This document shows positions 26,991 to 38,803 of a stretch of 64,000 nucleotides of DNA, piece by piece. The stretch is taken from the NCBI GenBank assembly GCA_035582835.1, contig JAYKAV010003152.1, positions 1 through 64,000 on the forward strand, written 5' to 3'. The DNA is from Phoebastria nigripes. Taxonomy: Eukaryota; Chordata; Aves; Procellariiformes; Diomedeidae. The notes below the pieces were generated by a model that made no database searches, was not told the DNA's origin, and saw only the letters and a list, made by a program, of their open reading frames with translations. Made by a program: the position numbers and the translations under genes. Within the stretch, counting starts at the first letter, position 1, and each line of letters opens with the position of its first letter.

Positions 26991-26998
26991 TGTGTGAC

Positions 26999-27048
26999 TA
27001 ATTAATTTCCTAATTAGCAGCTGGCAATCTATTATTATTTTTAATTAA
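26999..27048. promoter_or_regulatory. Candidate regulatory cluster: TAATTA motifs plus E-box
   Basis: Within 50 bp there are three TAATTA-type homeodomain cores (26999-27006, 27011-27017 and 27041-27048) and a CAGCTG E-box (27018-27023) that abuts the second core. This is the kind of composition found in conserved noncoding enhancers. AT-rich DNA gives such motifs by chance, and conservation could not be tested here. Confidence 0.2.
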
Positions 27049-29772
27049 CTGATCCACCTAGGCTCATTCTAAAACAAGCAACTGTTTATCATTAATATAA
27101 AAGTTAGATCCTAATACTTACACATTAAGCCCAGCTAATATAAAAGGCGAGCCCTACAAGAGCTGTGCAAAGCCTGTGCACGACTGACTGTCTATGTTTG
27201 CATGCAAGTATTTATGTGCAAATGACTTCATACTGATATAACCCTCACCTGCGCACACCCCCGATTCCAACATGCATTTTTCAGTATGGCTTTCAGCTCA
27301 TGTCTTTTCTGAATATTTCTTGCAGGTGGTTCAGTATCTATGTAGGTATAAATCAAGTTATGGGTGTAGTTTTGCCCAGGAATGCCTGTATGTTCTTCTT
27401 ATCTGTTTATTAAATGTAAACCACTGTAAGGTAAGTTTTGCTTTATGGCATGTGAACAATTGTGTAAACAAGTATGGTCTGATTTGAAAGCAGACAGAGG
27501 AGCTTGGTTGAATTCAATCAGTTGATCCCAACAGACCCTGTTTATGCAGCTGTGGCTTTTTACAAACTTGCTGTGTCATATAAGTAACATATAAATATAA
27601 CTTACTGAGAAGCATGAGGGGCCATAAGTCGTGGAGCAACTGAAGAGATATTAATAGAAAAGTGGTCTACAGCAGCCCAAGCTATATATCCAGACCCAGA
27701 GTGGAAACTCTCTGGGAGATTTATTCCTACGGGGGAAAGGGCGGTGGGAGGAGGGGCAGGACTGGGTCCCTTATCAGAAGGAAAATAAATTCTTGAGAAG
27801 CAGCCATAGGAGATGGAAAACTAGACCCACACACCAGCCCTGTCCACCATTTGCTTTTGTTTCCTTTGGCCTTTCGCCGTGTGGATGCTTCCTGAGGCTG
27901 GGGGCACTCGGTCTGTACCACTGTGGGAGGGAAGTATCCGTCACCCGCAGAGCACCCAGTGGGGCCAGGAGACTGGGAGGTCTCTTCCAGAGCCCAGAGA
28001 CAGGCCAGAGGAGAGCGATGGCAAGTGACAAACGGAGACATCTCCTTTCCCACTAACCTCTGCCTGCCTGCCCACCCTCATCCATCCCCCNCCTGCTCAC
28101 CCCCTCTGGCACACAGACCCCAGACTGCTTGCTGGGCAGCATGCCACCGCTTATTTGGTTGGGTCCCAACTGGGTCCTGAAAAGGTGTGGGGCTTCCCTG
28201 TGTCAGCGGTGTGTAAAGCAGCCTCAAAAACCTACAAAAGCAGCTAGTGCTGGCTTGGGGAGTGAGAAGCAGGGTTGATTAATTGTGGGCTAAGACTTGT
28301 GGTTTTTACACAGTTTTTTATCCTGAGGAGTTGCAGCTGGAGAGCCAGGAGTTACCCCGAGCAAGGTCTGGTTAGGGAGGTCACCGTGAGCAGTGGTTGG
28401 AGCCCACCATATATGCACCTAGGTCCAAGTTGAGCCATACGGACGGTTTGTCTTAAACCTCTGGATGCTTTCCATCTGCATCAGACAGGCAGCATGCTGG
28501 GCAATGCCAGGGCACTGCCATCCAGCACGGAAAGGTCAGACTTAAGTAACGCCAGGCTGAGCTTTCTGCAGGGACAGCTTCACAGGAGGAAACCATTAAC
28601 CTTGGTGGTACCGGTGGTCTTCCTTCCAGCTACTGGCACAGCTGTAAGGCTGTTCCTGGAGAAGGGGTGGCAGGCAAGGCTAAGCCCCTGCGCCAGGCAC
28701 CCGTGCCAGCATGTTCACTGTCCCCGCGTGGGGAAAGAGCTTTTCTTGCCCCTCCCACCTCCCCAGGAAATGCTGCATAAGGGGTTTTACATCTAGCCAA
28801 AGCGCTTCATGAGATATGAGCCGCTCATTATTTTTAATGGCTCTGACATCATTATCAGGCAGGGATTTACCGAAAGGATAATGGGCTGTTGTTTGCCACG
28901 GCCTTTACCACTAACCCCGTGGTGTGTGCACACCCAGTCACATAACGCAAGCAATTGCATGGCCTCCATCTTCACCTTCGGGCTACAGTCCACATTTTTT
29001 AAACCACCCACTACTTCAGTGTCTGGAACTTGTACTGGAAACATCACTTGCTCTCCAAGCATCTTCTTCTTAGTGGGTATTATGGAAATATCAGATTCTT
29101 TAGTGCCTGAGAAAAGAGGAGAATTTTCTTCTTTCTCATACCAGAAATACCAGAAGACATTGAAATTTTCAGTGGATCAGTAGGTGCAAAAATGCGTTTT
29201 CTGGTTTTTTGCTTGTTTATTTTTAATCTAATGTCCCTAATCTTCCAGCCTAAACAAATTTTCACCCTATTTAATTTTTTTATTAATAAAATAAAATATT
29301 CCCAAGTCTATTTACTGTAATCAAGATCAGAATAAACATTGGCATTTGGGTGGTACTTTTAATCTGTTTTTCTCCTTATATAATGACACACATCCTTGTT
29401 CAATTAGGTGACTCATCATACACTTCATCAGCAGTGCGCTCTGAAAAACAGAGCAAAATGCATTCCTAACAATTAAATACTTCTTTAAAAAGTTATAATC
29501 AATCAAGATTGATAGAAAGAAACAAGGTTAAGCCCCATTTATGTCATTTAAAAAGATAGCGTGGTCTATTTCACTGCAGCACTCATTTTAAAAATGGCAG
29601 CATGGGTTGTGATTCATACCCATAGCCCCCTGTCACATAATCATATGTTTAATTCCATTTAGCCACCTACATACATCGACTTGCTTTTCACCTTTATTGT
29701 TTGCTCTTTCATGCTTCACCCAGGCTAATGTGGTCCCAGAGTTCTTCTCAAGTAGCAACAAAGACATGTTTG
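27049..29772. other. Noncoding DNA without recognised features
   Basis: No domain-bearing frame is visible. The stretch at about 28800-28990 has low redundancy and mixed composition, and it could be a conserved noncoding element, but that is a guess without alignment. Confidence 0.45.
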
Positions 29773-29790
29773 ATTTATTTATTTATTTAT
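29773..29790 (+). repeat. Short (ATTT)n repeat
   Basis: About four and a half ATTT units in a row. It is a small tetranucleotide repeat. Confidence 0.8.
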
Positions 29791-32700
29791 ACACTGCATT
29801 TATAGGCTGCCAGTGTTTCTGAAGTTTGATGCATGGTTAGCTTGCTAATATGTAGCCAGAAAAATCTACCTCTGCTAAAACCATGGCAGATATCTCTAAG
29901 AGGAGGGATGCATTTCACAGACTCCGCATGGGAAGCAGCACAGGGAGGCGATTTGGATGCACTCACTTTTCAGTCCTCTCCCAGTGCACAGAGACTTGCA
30001 GCCACAGCCAGGTCGTACACGTGGCAAATCCCATGACGGCAACTCTGTCTCACAACCAGCCAAATTACCATCAGACTGCTCAGTTAGTTTGGCTCTCCTG
30101 TGCAAGTGGGATTCAGAAGCTGTTTTATGGGAATACTCTTCCATAAAAAAATAAGGCCTGCCTGCAGACCAGGCACCAGGAGAAGGTTGTTATCTGAACC
30201 CAGGAGGCTGGTATTGTCATTACCAATTTCAGCCCCTCCAACACCTCAAGCCAAACCATGTAGGCCTTGGAAATCTAGACTTGGGCTTTAGTTTTAAACA
30301 GCATGAGAAATCAGAGCACTGGGATGATATTCCCATGTTGTTCCCAACAGCTGAAATTGGAGGGTGTTGCACAGTGCACCATCCAGAGACCATGGGTTCA
30401 TTTCCAGGTGCAAGGCATTGGAAGTCCCATCAAGTCCACGGGACACAAAAGCATGGACCTTTGTGGTGTAGCTGTGTATCTAGTGGAAAGGGAGGCAGCT
30501 TTTAGTTTGCTGTAACACGAGAAGAAGTGCTTCTGCAACTTTCAGATTTATNTATCCAGTATGTGTAAGGAATTGAGAGGGACAATGTGTGATGTCAGTT
30601 AGAGATTTGCACAAAGAAAGGTAGGATAAAAGTCAGATCCAGCCATAAGGATTTGATCTACAGGATGAAAAGTATTGCAGAGCTGTGACAAGTTCAACAG
30701 GTGATTCCTGGATATAATTAAGATATTTACTTAAATATAATAGCTCATCCTTATTTTTAAGCAGTCGATGAAGAAACAACCGTTCAATACGGTAAAGAAT
30801 TCAGAGGATGAATAATGTTATGGTTAATCTTGTGTGGAGGAAGGTGCCAAAATGTTAACAAATATAAAAATTACAGATATCAGAGCAGCTCAGGAGATCT
30901 GCAGAACGGATTTCAGCAATCCTGTCTGGACTGGTCTGCTGCAGAAATAATGCTGGAGATTTCTCCCCGCTAAGAGACAGATCCTATTTGCACAACTTAC
31001 TTGTTTATGCCTTGTCTAATGAATTGACACATTATTCAGATTCAGGATGCAGGAATTAATTGTATTCTTCTCTGGGTGCATTCATTAAAGCTGATTTAAC
31101 CCATGGGTTGCTCTTGAGTAGTGTCTTTAGTTTATTGCTCTCCCTTTTCCTGTGGCATTGCTTCCCCAAGGCTCGCTGTGGCTTGTGATCAGGGACTGCC
31201 AGCTGGAAACCCATACAGTGGGAGAGGAATGAATGGCAGTGAGCCGACAGCACCGGTCGAGCATCATGCTGCAGATGAACAACTGCACAGAGTTCCCAAA
31301 CTTTCTCTGATGCACAAATTTTCATGTTTGGAAGAAAGGATTGTCAAAAAGCAAATACTAGGGGTTCAAGTTAGTGAAGCTGGTAAACTCTCACACTTAT
31401 TCACAAAGTGTTAGTGACTTACTGTGCTGTCACATGCTAGAGATTTGTGCAACCACCTATTAATAAGGATTATTAGAGTCAGAGCTGAACCTCTAGTTAT
31501 CATTCATACCCAAATTCTCAGAGTAGAAATATCACAGCACTAAAGTACTGCCTAATCTCTGGAGCTTTATTTTAATTAGTCAAATGTTAACCTCACCTCT
31601 AACTTACTCTCTTTTGGCTACACCATGTAACATAAGTTAAATTTACTTAGTTAAAGCCTAAATATGTCTTTTCCTGTGAACCACAGAAAGTTAGATCAAA
31701 ACATTCAGTTGTAACATTCTTAACATTTATATTTTCCATAACATGAGTAGAAATAATGTGAACCTCAGCAAACATATCTAATAACTCAAACTCATAGAGC
31801 TTCTTGGGGAGTAACTTTTAACAAACAAGAGTAGCTGACAAATTTTCCCCAAACTGACTGCAGTGAGGTTTATTCCTGTTAAAATACATCAAGTGAAACT
31901 GATCAAATCAGGCTGTTTGCTAGATTCGTGACTGATGGAAAGGTTTTCTGTTCTTACCCAGAGTAATTCTGCAAATTTCACTATGAGTGAAACTAAATTG
32001 TGCATCAGTGGAGGCGGTAGGAAAGCTAAAGGTCAGTGTTTAAATTCAGCAGCTCCCTAATCTATGGTGCATCTAGAAATCAGCTCACCTTGCAAAAGAA
32101 ATGTGTCAGCAGACAAAAGGAAACAAAACTGCACGAAGCAGAACATCTGCATTAAGAGACCATTTGAGAAGTGCCCAACATAAGCATCACAGCCAGGCTG
32201 AACCACAACCTGACAGGTAGAGAGGGAGTCTTTCCAGATGGCAGGACTCTTCACCCTTATTTCATCCCATTTCTTGCAAGTCATCATTGTGCTCAGGGGA
32301 GGATCTGTGTAACAGGCAACTTCCAGATCTTAATGGATGCTTTTATGTTAGTGCTGTGTGGATGAAACTCTGCACACTGGTGCAAACTGTGCAAAGTCAG
32401 TAAGGACTGCAATATTTTGCCCAAGATACAAAGGGACATTTGTAGGAGATGTTTACTCACTGGAGTTTCATTACAAAACTAGGCTAAGGGAACAGCACAG
32501 AAAGTTGGTGAGTGCTGGCACAGTTAATCATCAGATGCAGTTTTGAGCGTTGAGAGTGGATGGTGGGACAGGAGGCATTACCTCCTGCTTTCTGCAGTGA
32601 AATCACTGATCAGGAAAAGAGGGAGGAATCCTGAAGTTAATATAGATACAGTGAGCAGAAATATTACTCTAATGAATTAATTTAAAACAAGAAACAACTA

Positions 32701-33251
32701 TTTCGAAAGGAAAGAACTAAGGGTTTTCCATTGTATGAGCTTTAGGACATGTTTTGACGCAACAGCGGTAGGAGGATCAATTTAATAAACTCAGTGTAAT
32801 CGGATAAAGACAACAGATGTTTAAAACTCAAACGGTAAGTGTCACAACTGAGAAGAACGTGAGAGCTGGAAGAGCTTTCATTGCTGCGCTGCCATGCTTG
32901 ACAATATTAACAACCAACCAACCAACCAAAGAGATTGAGCAAGAATAGAGCTGAAGTACCAAAACAGTGAGAGAAAGGTGTTAGAACTTCTGAGGGAAGA
33001 AACACCATAGGGATGCTGTGTGGAGGACTCTGTAGCAGAGAGGAGTGTCGCGTCACAAAAGAAAAATTACACAATAATTAGAGGAACTGAGGACAGTCAG
33101 AGAAGTATAGGTCTATACTATGTACAGGTCAGAGAAGCTGGCAAGTAGCTGAGAGAAATTAAGAAAAGTTTGAGCATTGCAATTCTAACAGCATGATATA
33201 GTTAAGAATGGCCAAATATTTAAAAGAGAAAAGGAAATACACCATCCAGAA
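29791..33251. other. Noncoding DNA with a minor AACC repeat
   Basis: No gene is recognised. A small (CAAC/AACC)n array lies at 32911-32929. A 7-bp stem with a 5-nt loop (CAGGAGG / CCTCCTG) lies at 32569-32587. Overlapping frames at 29833-30154 lack domains. Confidence 0.5.
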
Positions 33252-33256
33252 ATATG

Positions 33257-33851
33257 TGTCATGGTTTAACCCCGGCTGGCAACCAAGCCCCACGCAGCCG
33301 CTCGCTCACTCCCCCCTGGTGGGATGGGGGAGAGAATCGGAAGGGTAAAAGTGAGAAAACTCATGGGTTGAGATAAAGACCGTTTAACAGGTAAAGCAAA
33401 AGCCATACACACAAGCAAAGCAAAACAAGGAATTCATTCACTGCTTCCCATGGGCAGGCAGGTGTTCAGCCATCTCCAGGAAAGCAGGGCTCCATCATGC
33501 GTAACGGTGACTTGGGAAGACAAATGCCATCACTCTGAATGTCCACCCCTTCCTTCTTCTTCCCCCAGCTTTATATGCTGAGTGTGATGTCATATGNTCT
33601 GGAATATCCCTTTGGTCACTTGGGGTCAGCTGTCCCGACTGTGTCCCCTCCCAACTTCTTGTGCATCCCCAGCCTACTCGCTGGTGGGGTGGGGTGAGAA
33701 GCAGAAAAGGCCTTGACTCTGTGTAAGCACTGCTCAGCAGTAACGAAAACATCCCTGTGTTATCAACACTGTTTTCAGCTCAAATCCAAAACATAGCCCC
33801 ATACTAGCTACTGTGAAGAAAATTAAGTCTATCCCAGCCAAAACCAGCACA
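33257..33851 (-). mobile_element. Diverged ERVL-like solo LTR (595 bp)
   Basis: On the minus strand it begins TGTGCTGGTTTT and ends AAACCATGACA. Its first ~150 bp and last ~120 bp match the other two LTRs, including the 'AGTAGCTRG' block near the 5' end and the GTGAGCGAGCGGCTGCGTGG block near the 3' end. The middle, after the TATA box (33570-33576), is unrelated to theirs. A TGACATCA CRE/AP-1-like site lies at 33585-33592. The usual ATTAAA signal is replaced by GTTAAA (33383-33388). Flanks read ATATG (33252-33256) and GTATG (33852-33856), a 5-bp duplication with one mismatch. No internal viral sequence is present. Greater divergence suggests an older insertion or a sister family. Confidence 0.88.
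33570..33592 (-). promoter_or_regulatory. LTR core promoter variant: CRE/AP-1-like site plus TATA
   Basis: TGACATCA lies 8 nt upstream of ATATAAA on the minus strand. This retains the spacing of the other two LTRs although the surrounding bases differ. Confidence 0.45.
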
Positions 33852-33856
33852 GTATG

Positions 33857-36800
33857 GAAACACCTACCTCTGCTCAGACCTCCTCCTCTCTGGCCAGCAG
33901 GGACCCATTCAGAGACAGGCCAGTGCTTTGGGTGTCAAGAGGCGCATCATGATGCACCAGATCTGCACGTTTCATGTGAACTCACTGGTTGTCCCTCGGT
34001 TTTGGTGAGCCACCTCCTGACCGGAGATTTTAGGTGAGCTCTACCTGCTGTTCCTGATGATCATGATGGTCAGCAAAATCTGTAGGTTTCTGCTGATTTA
34101 TTGCTTACCTCTGATGTTCTTGTCATTACTGGCTGCAGTGTTAGTACCAGCTGGGTTTCACGAGGTCTTGCATGCCAGCAGGAAAAGACTTCACTGAAAA
34201 AAGAACCCCTCACCTGTCAGATGAGCTGTGCTATGGTGCTGCACTACAGTAGTCATATTAGAAAACTGCATAGCCTAGACACTGTGTGTGGCAGGCACCT
34301 TTCTAAAGCACCCAGGAGGCAACCTGGCAAGCAGCTAGAAATCATTCCCAGTTATGAAAGCATGTAATGGAAGTGCCTGAAACTTTTGACCCTTGGGCTA
34401 CCCAAGGACTTGGAGCCCCGTTCACCATGAGAAAATATCTACAGAGACATCAGCCGTGAACTGCTCCATGCGTGTACCTAGGGTGCGCATCTGTTTGGTA
34501 TGAAACTGGCAGAGTAGCATCCTCTGGCAGTCAGAGCTATTCATTTGCCTTCAGGAAGTGCCTGGCCTTGACCTTCTTTGCTCTGTGGCAAAAGCAAGAC
34601 TGTACGGCAGATCAAAGAAGCCCTAAGAAAATCTCTAAGAGGCATCTGATCTGATTTTACTTCATCATTACGGTATGATCCACTGCTATAGGAGGCAAAT
34701 GCCCAGTTGATCTAATTTTAGGGTACCACCTTGTTATCTTGCAGGTGCCTGTAAGCCACACAATATTATTCTACCAATCAGGTGGCAGAAGAAGACATAA
34801 GAAGGCAGATTTTTTTTCTCTTCCCAAAGTCCAACTTTTCAATGTGATTTCTGCAGTTGTTTTTCAGCTCCCTCCATAGAGGGAAGACTCTGAGTGAAAT
34901 AATTACAGACCTTCTCTGCACTCTGACCTCCTAGACCACAGAAAATACAATAGAGCATTCATTGATTTATCTGTACGAAGAGAAGCAACTGAGAATACAT
35001 TCAGGCAAACTCCTTCCTATTTCCCCCTCTACAGTAACTTGGAGGAAGATTTTTTCCTACGCTGTATTTTTCTGTGGTTTGTGTTATCATTGCTAAATAT
35101 GTGGTGAACAGTATTTAGCTCAGTAAAGTAGGTTTAAGGCCTTTGTGACTTTTACAACTTCGCTGTAGGAATTTTATAGATCAAAACAGATTGTTCCAAC
35201 TCCAGTGGATTTCTATTACATCAGAGGCCCATTGCATTCCTCCCTTGTGCTTGCAACCACTAATTTGGTTAACAAGAAATGCTCAGCCATAAAATAGCCT
35301 GAAAAATAACATTGTGCTTTTGCAAAAGTAGAGACTTGATGCACTGTTTTGTGTAAAATAACTTCCCAATCAACAGCTTTAGTAAGAAAAAAACCATAAT
35401 TATCTGTTCCCCTTATACCCTTCTGAAAAGAAAGTTTGTATATGCCTATGTAAAATTCCTCAAAATTAGCTGATGACTCTTTGCACACCTTGTGTGACAG
35501 GTATATGTACATGTGGCTGTCCAACTAAGCAGTGTGTGGGAGCCTTAGCCTCTGTACAGCCCCCAAGTTTACCCCACCAGTTTGTGCTATATATGCCCTA
35601 TGCAAATAAGAAATACCGAACTCGGTGCAAAGGTGGCTGGGTGTAATTCCTGAACCTGAGTTACCCACAGGTTGTGTGGGGTGACCAAACAGGCGCTCTG
35701 GCTTTGAGCTCTGGTGAACCTGTGTGCTGGGCAGTAGACATGGATGGTGTTTCCAAACTGGAATGTACAAATGTGTTAGCTAGCAAGGTGTTACTGGTGA
35801 TCAGCAAATTTAGGAGCCCTACCTATGTCACCTAAGGAAAGTTCATACCTTTTGTCTGGTTCACAGAGAAAAAAAATTCAGTCTTTCTAAGCTGGTGTGT
35901 AGGGATAGCGAGTTAGCCCTTTTAGCACAGGTGGAGCCACTATCTTTAAAAAAAAACATGTTTTAGTGGATCCGAGTAGGTTCTCAGCTTTCCTAGACAT
36001 CTTTCCATGATGGTCAAAAAAGGTGTGTTTTTCCAGCCATGTTTGCTCTGTGAAGTTATGGCAGAAGCAGTCCTAATCCTTATTAACAAGCTCGTTATGA
36101 AGCTAGGATGCGTGACACCAGGTTAGCTGGCCATAAAGGGCCTAGGTTTCCCCATATGCTTTACCTTGGCTAGCTAAGCATATCTTAAATCAGAGTGCCT
36201 ATACACATCAGAGTCTCCAGACAAGCACAAAAACTTATACCCACCAGCTCTCTATCCCAGCACAGACAGGGCCTCTTCCCTAAAGGAAAAAGTACATAAA
36301 GGGTGTAGTTACGTGGTGATTAAAATATAACATGCAATTATATGGCAGTTTTAGAGCTCTGTTGGACAAGGGTTCAATAACAAGATCATGTTGGCAAAAA
36401 CATAATTTTGCTGCCTTCCTGTCCTGGAAGGGCAGGAGTGGGGCTTGAAATCAGAGCTTTCCTGGTCAAGAGCATTGCTGGGGATAAAGGCATCAGTGGC
36501 TTTGTGCCAGCATCCAGACCCCGATGGAAAAGCATGTAGTATTACTGGGATTTGCAAAGCACCCGAGCTGCAAGAAGGAGAGGTGCCCCAGCCACTGTCC
36601 CCTGCCGCAGCGGTCCTGGAATTCAGCCCTGGAAGCCGGCAGCCGTGCACCCCATTTGCCAAACCTGCACTGCAGCATGTGAAACCATGAAAAACGCATT
36701 AGCCTCACAGACATAGCTGCATGTGAAAAGACTTGCAGGCAAAGGGCTTTTGATGCAGAAGATTTTAAGTTGTCATTAATTACAGAGACATTTTTTCTGT

Positions 36801-37437
36801 CTCCATTATATCCAGAGCTCATATTACAAGAGATAATTGCTTCTGAAGTGCATTTAGGCAGTAAAATTGTTATACTAAAAAGCAATGCACTAATAAAATG
36901 CTTATTCTGGTACTCTGTACATGAATGCCTTTTTGTAATAAGGAATTGCTCTGTGCTCAGTGCTGACATATAATTTTTTTAGAAAAGGATTTAGTAACTA
37001 TTTCCCAAGGAGCTGTGATCATTTTCTGTTTTCTGCTGTGACCTTTCTGTCGTTCCACCAGTTGAGTCTTCTCTCAACAGTGTGACTATATTGTGTCCAA
37101 GCTGCACTGCAGGAAAATATAAGTAGTTGCTCTGGTTAATAAGAACGGAAATGCACGAGGTTTTCTACTGACATAGAAGATTTGCTTCATCATCTTTTTC
37201 CAGGGAAAAAAAACCTCCTTAGGAACATGACTCATATTGCAGGCAAGAAGGAGTGGTTTATGGCCAGTAGCTCCCCACCATTTACAGTGTCGTCTGTTGC
37301 AGAACAAAGGAAAAACATGAAATCGTCGCTCCCAGTTTCTCAGAACAGTGCAAATGTGGCGTTAGGTCTCAGTTGAGCCCTCAGTGATATTTGGGCCTCA
37401 AATCCAGCAGTGCATAAAAATAAATATCACTTAGGCT
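33857..37437. other. Noncoding DNA without recognised features
   Basis: No supported gene. The 158-codon minus frame at 36493-36969 is the longest here. It has no domain, no usual membrane or signal layout and no exon structure. Confidence 0.5.
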
Positions 37438-37445
37438 TGGAGAGT

Positions 37446-37489
37446 AGGAGAAGGAGAAGGAGGAGAAGGAGAAGGAGGAGGAGAAGGAA
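37446..37489 (+). repeat. Pure purine tract (GGAGAA/GGAGGA)n
   Basis: Forty-four uninterrupted purines are built from GGA and GAA units. Such tracts can form triplex (H-DNA) and are slippage-prone. On the opposite strand this produces a serine/phenylalanine-rich chance frame. Confidence 0.9.
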
Positions 37490-38726
37490 CTATTTGTGTA
37501 GCCATTGAGGAATGTTACCATGATACAATTAATCAGATGCACCTCTCTGCACTTCAGCCGGAGGAGTATTTTAAAAGGAACTAAAAAATGCTGTAGAAGA
37601 TATGGGGAGTAGGAAATGCGCTGCATATTTGATAAGAACAGGGAGTGTACTCAACCTAAAAACCCATCCAATCTTTCATTTTCCCTGAACAAGAACTAAA
37701 GCAGGCACTATTATTTTAATCGTTTTTTTGAACTCTTGTTAGCACTGAATAAATATGTATTTCTAAAGACTGTGAAGTAACTATAAAACTGGCATCTCCT
37801 ATAAGGAATGTCTTCAATGTGCAAGCACACCCTCTTCTACCTCTCCTTCACCCACTGCTGCTCCATGCTAACCCCAGCCCTGCGACCCCTCAGTATGTGT
37901 TGTGCACACCTTCCTTCTTAGGCCAAAACACAGCATCACATTGAGACATTAGCACAGACCGAGCCAGAAAAAGGATTTTTCTGGACAGGCTGATGATTAG
38001 CCCCAGCTAAACTGCCTAGGTTTGGAGGGTCCTGGCCATGTCTTCGGCTCTCGCAGTCCTGTGCAGACCATTGCACACTGTTAACCTCAGTGCAGCCAGT
38101 GAGTGCCCCGCGTCCCCTGGCTCCTGCCCCCATTGCAGTGTCCTTGCCAGTTTTAGGGGCTGGTGTTTTCTTGTGTCAACTATGTTGGAGTTCCTAAACT
38201 GCTTACCATGCTGCTATTTATTTGCCAGAGCTGGAATAATTGCAGTCCCAGCTGACCCAAAAGCTTCACTGGAAACATCACCGCTCCAGCTCAGTCCTCA
38301 GTGGAGAACATGCGCAACAGGTAGAATTTCATAAGCAAGCGATGTGAAGCTCCCACAGAAACCACAGGTACTTTCAGGGATACGTTGTAGAGTCTGCTCA
38401 GTGAGGAAACCAGTGTTAAATATAACAACAAATTGCTGCTTAATGAGTAAGACTTCATTCAGCAGAAAGAATTCCTCCACCAACTTCATTGGCATAAACA
38501 CTCAAGGTGTAGGAAGCCTTGTAATGGAGAGGGTGAGGATGGCGGGGCAGCAGGGTGGGGCTGGGGGGGACGGTCTGGAAGTAAATAGTCTTAATATGGT
38601 GTCAAGAAGATCTTTCAATATTTTCAGAACCTGAACAAGATCAGGTATTTTCGCACAAGGACAGGAAAATGCCTAAGTCTGAGACAGTCTTTTTGATGTG
38701 GCAAATGCAGTGGAATGAAATGTGTT
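37490..38726. other. Noncoding DNA without recognised features
   Basis: Nothing assignable. Frames are under 100 codons. Confidence 0.45.
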
Positions 38727-38803
38727 TATTGCAAATGATTGCTATAGGAAATAAATGCATTTCTATAGGAATAAAATGATATTGCAAATAATTGCTACAG
38801 GAA
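38727..38803 (+). repeat. Imperfect direct repeat, 53-bp period
   Basis: A 24-bp unit beginning TATTGCAAAT (38727-38750) recurs at 38780-38803 with two mismatches. A second local echo, CTATAGGAAATAAA / CTATAGGAATAAAA, lies between them. This is a small decayed tandem duplication. Confidence 0.7.

Noticed and set aside
36493..36969. 158-codon minus-strand open frame
   Set aside because: The composition looks random, an opposing plus-strand frame covers part of the same DNA, and no family is recognised.
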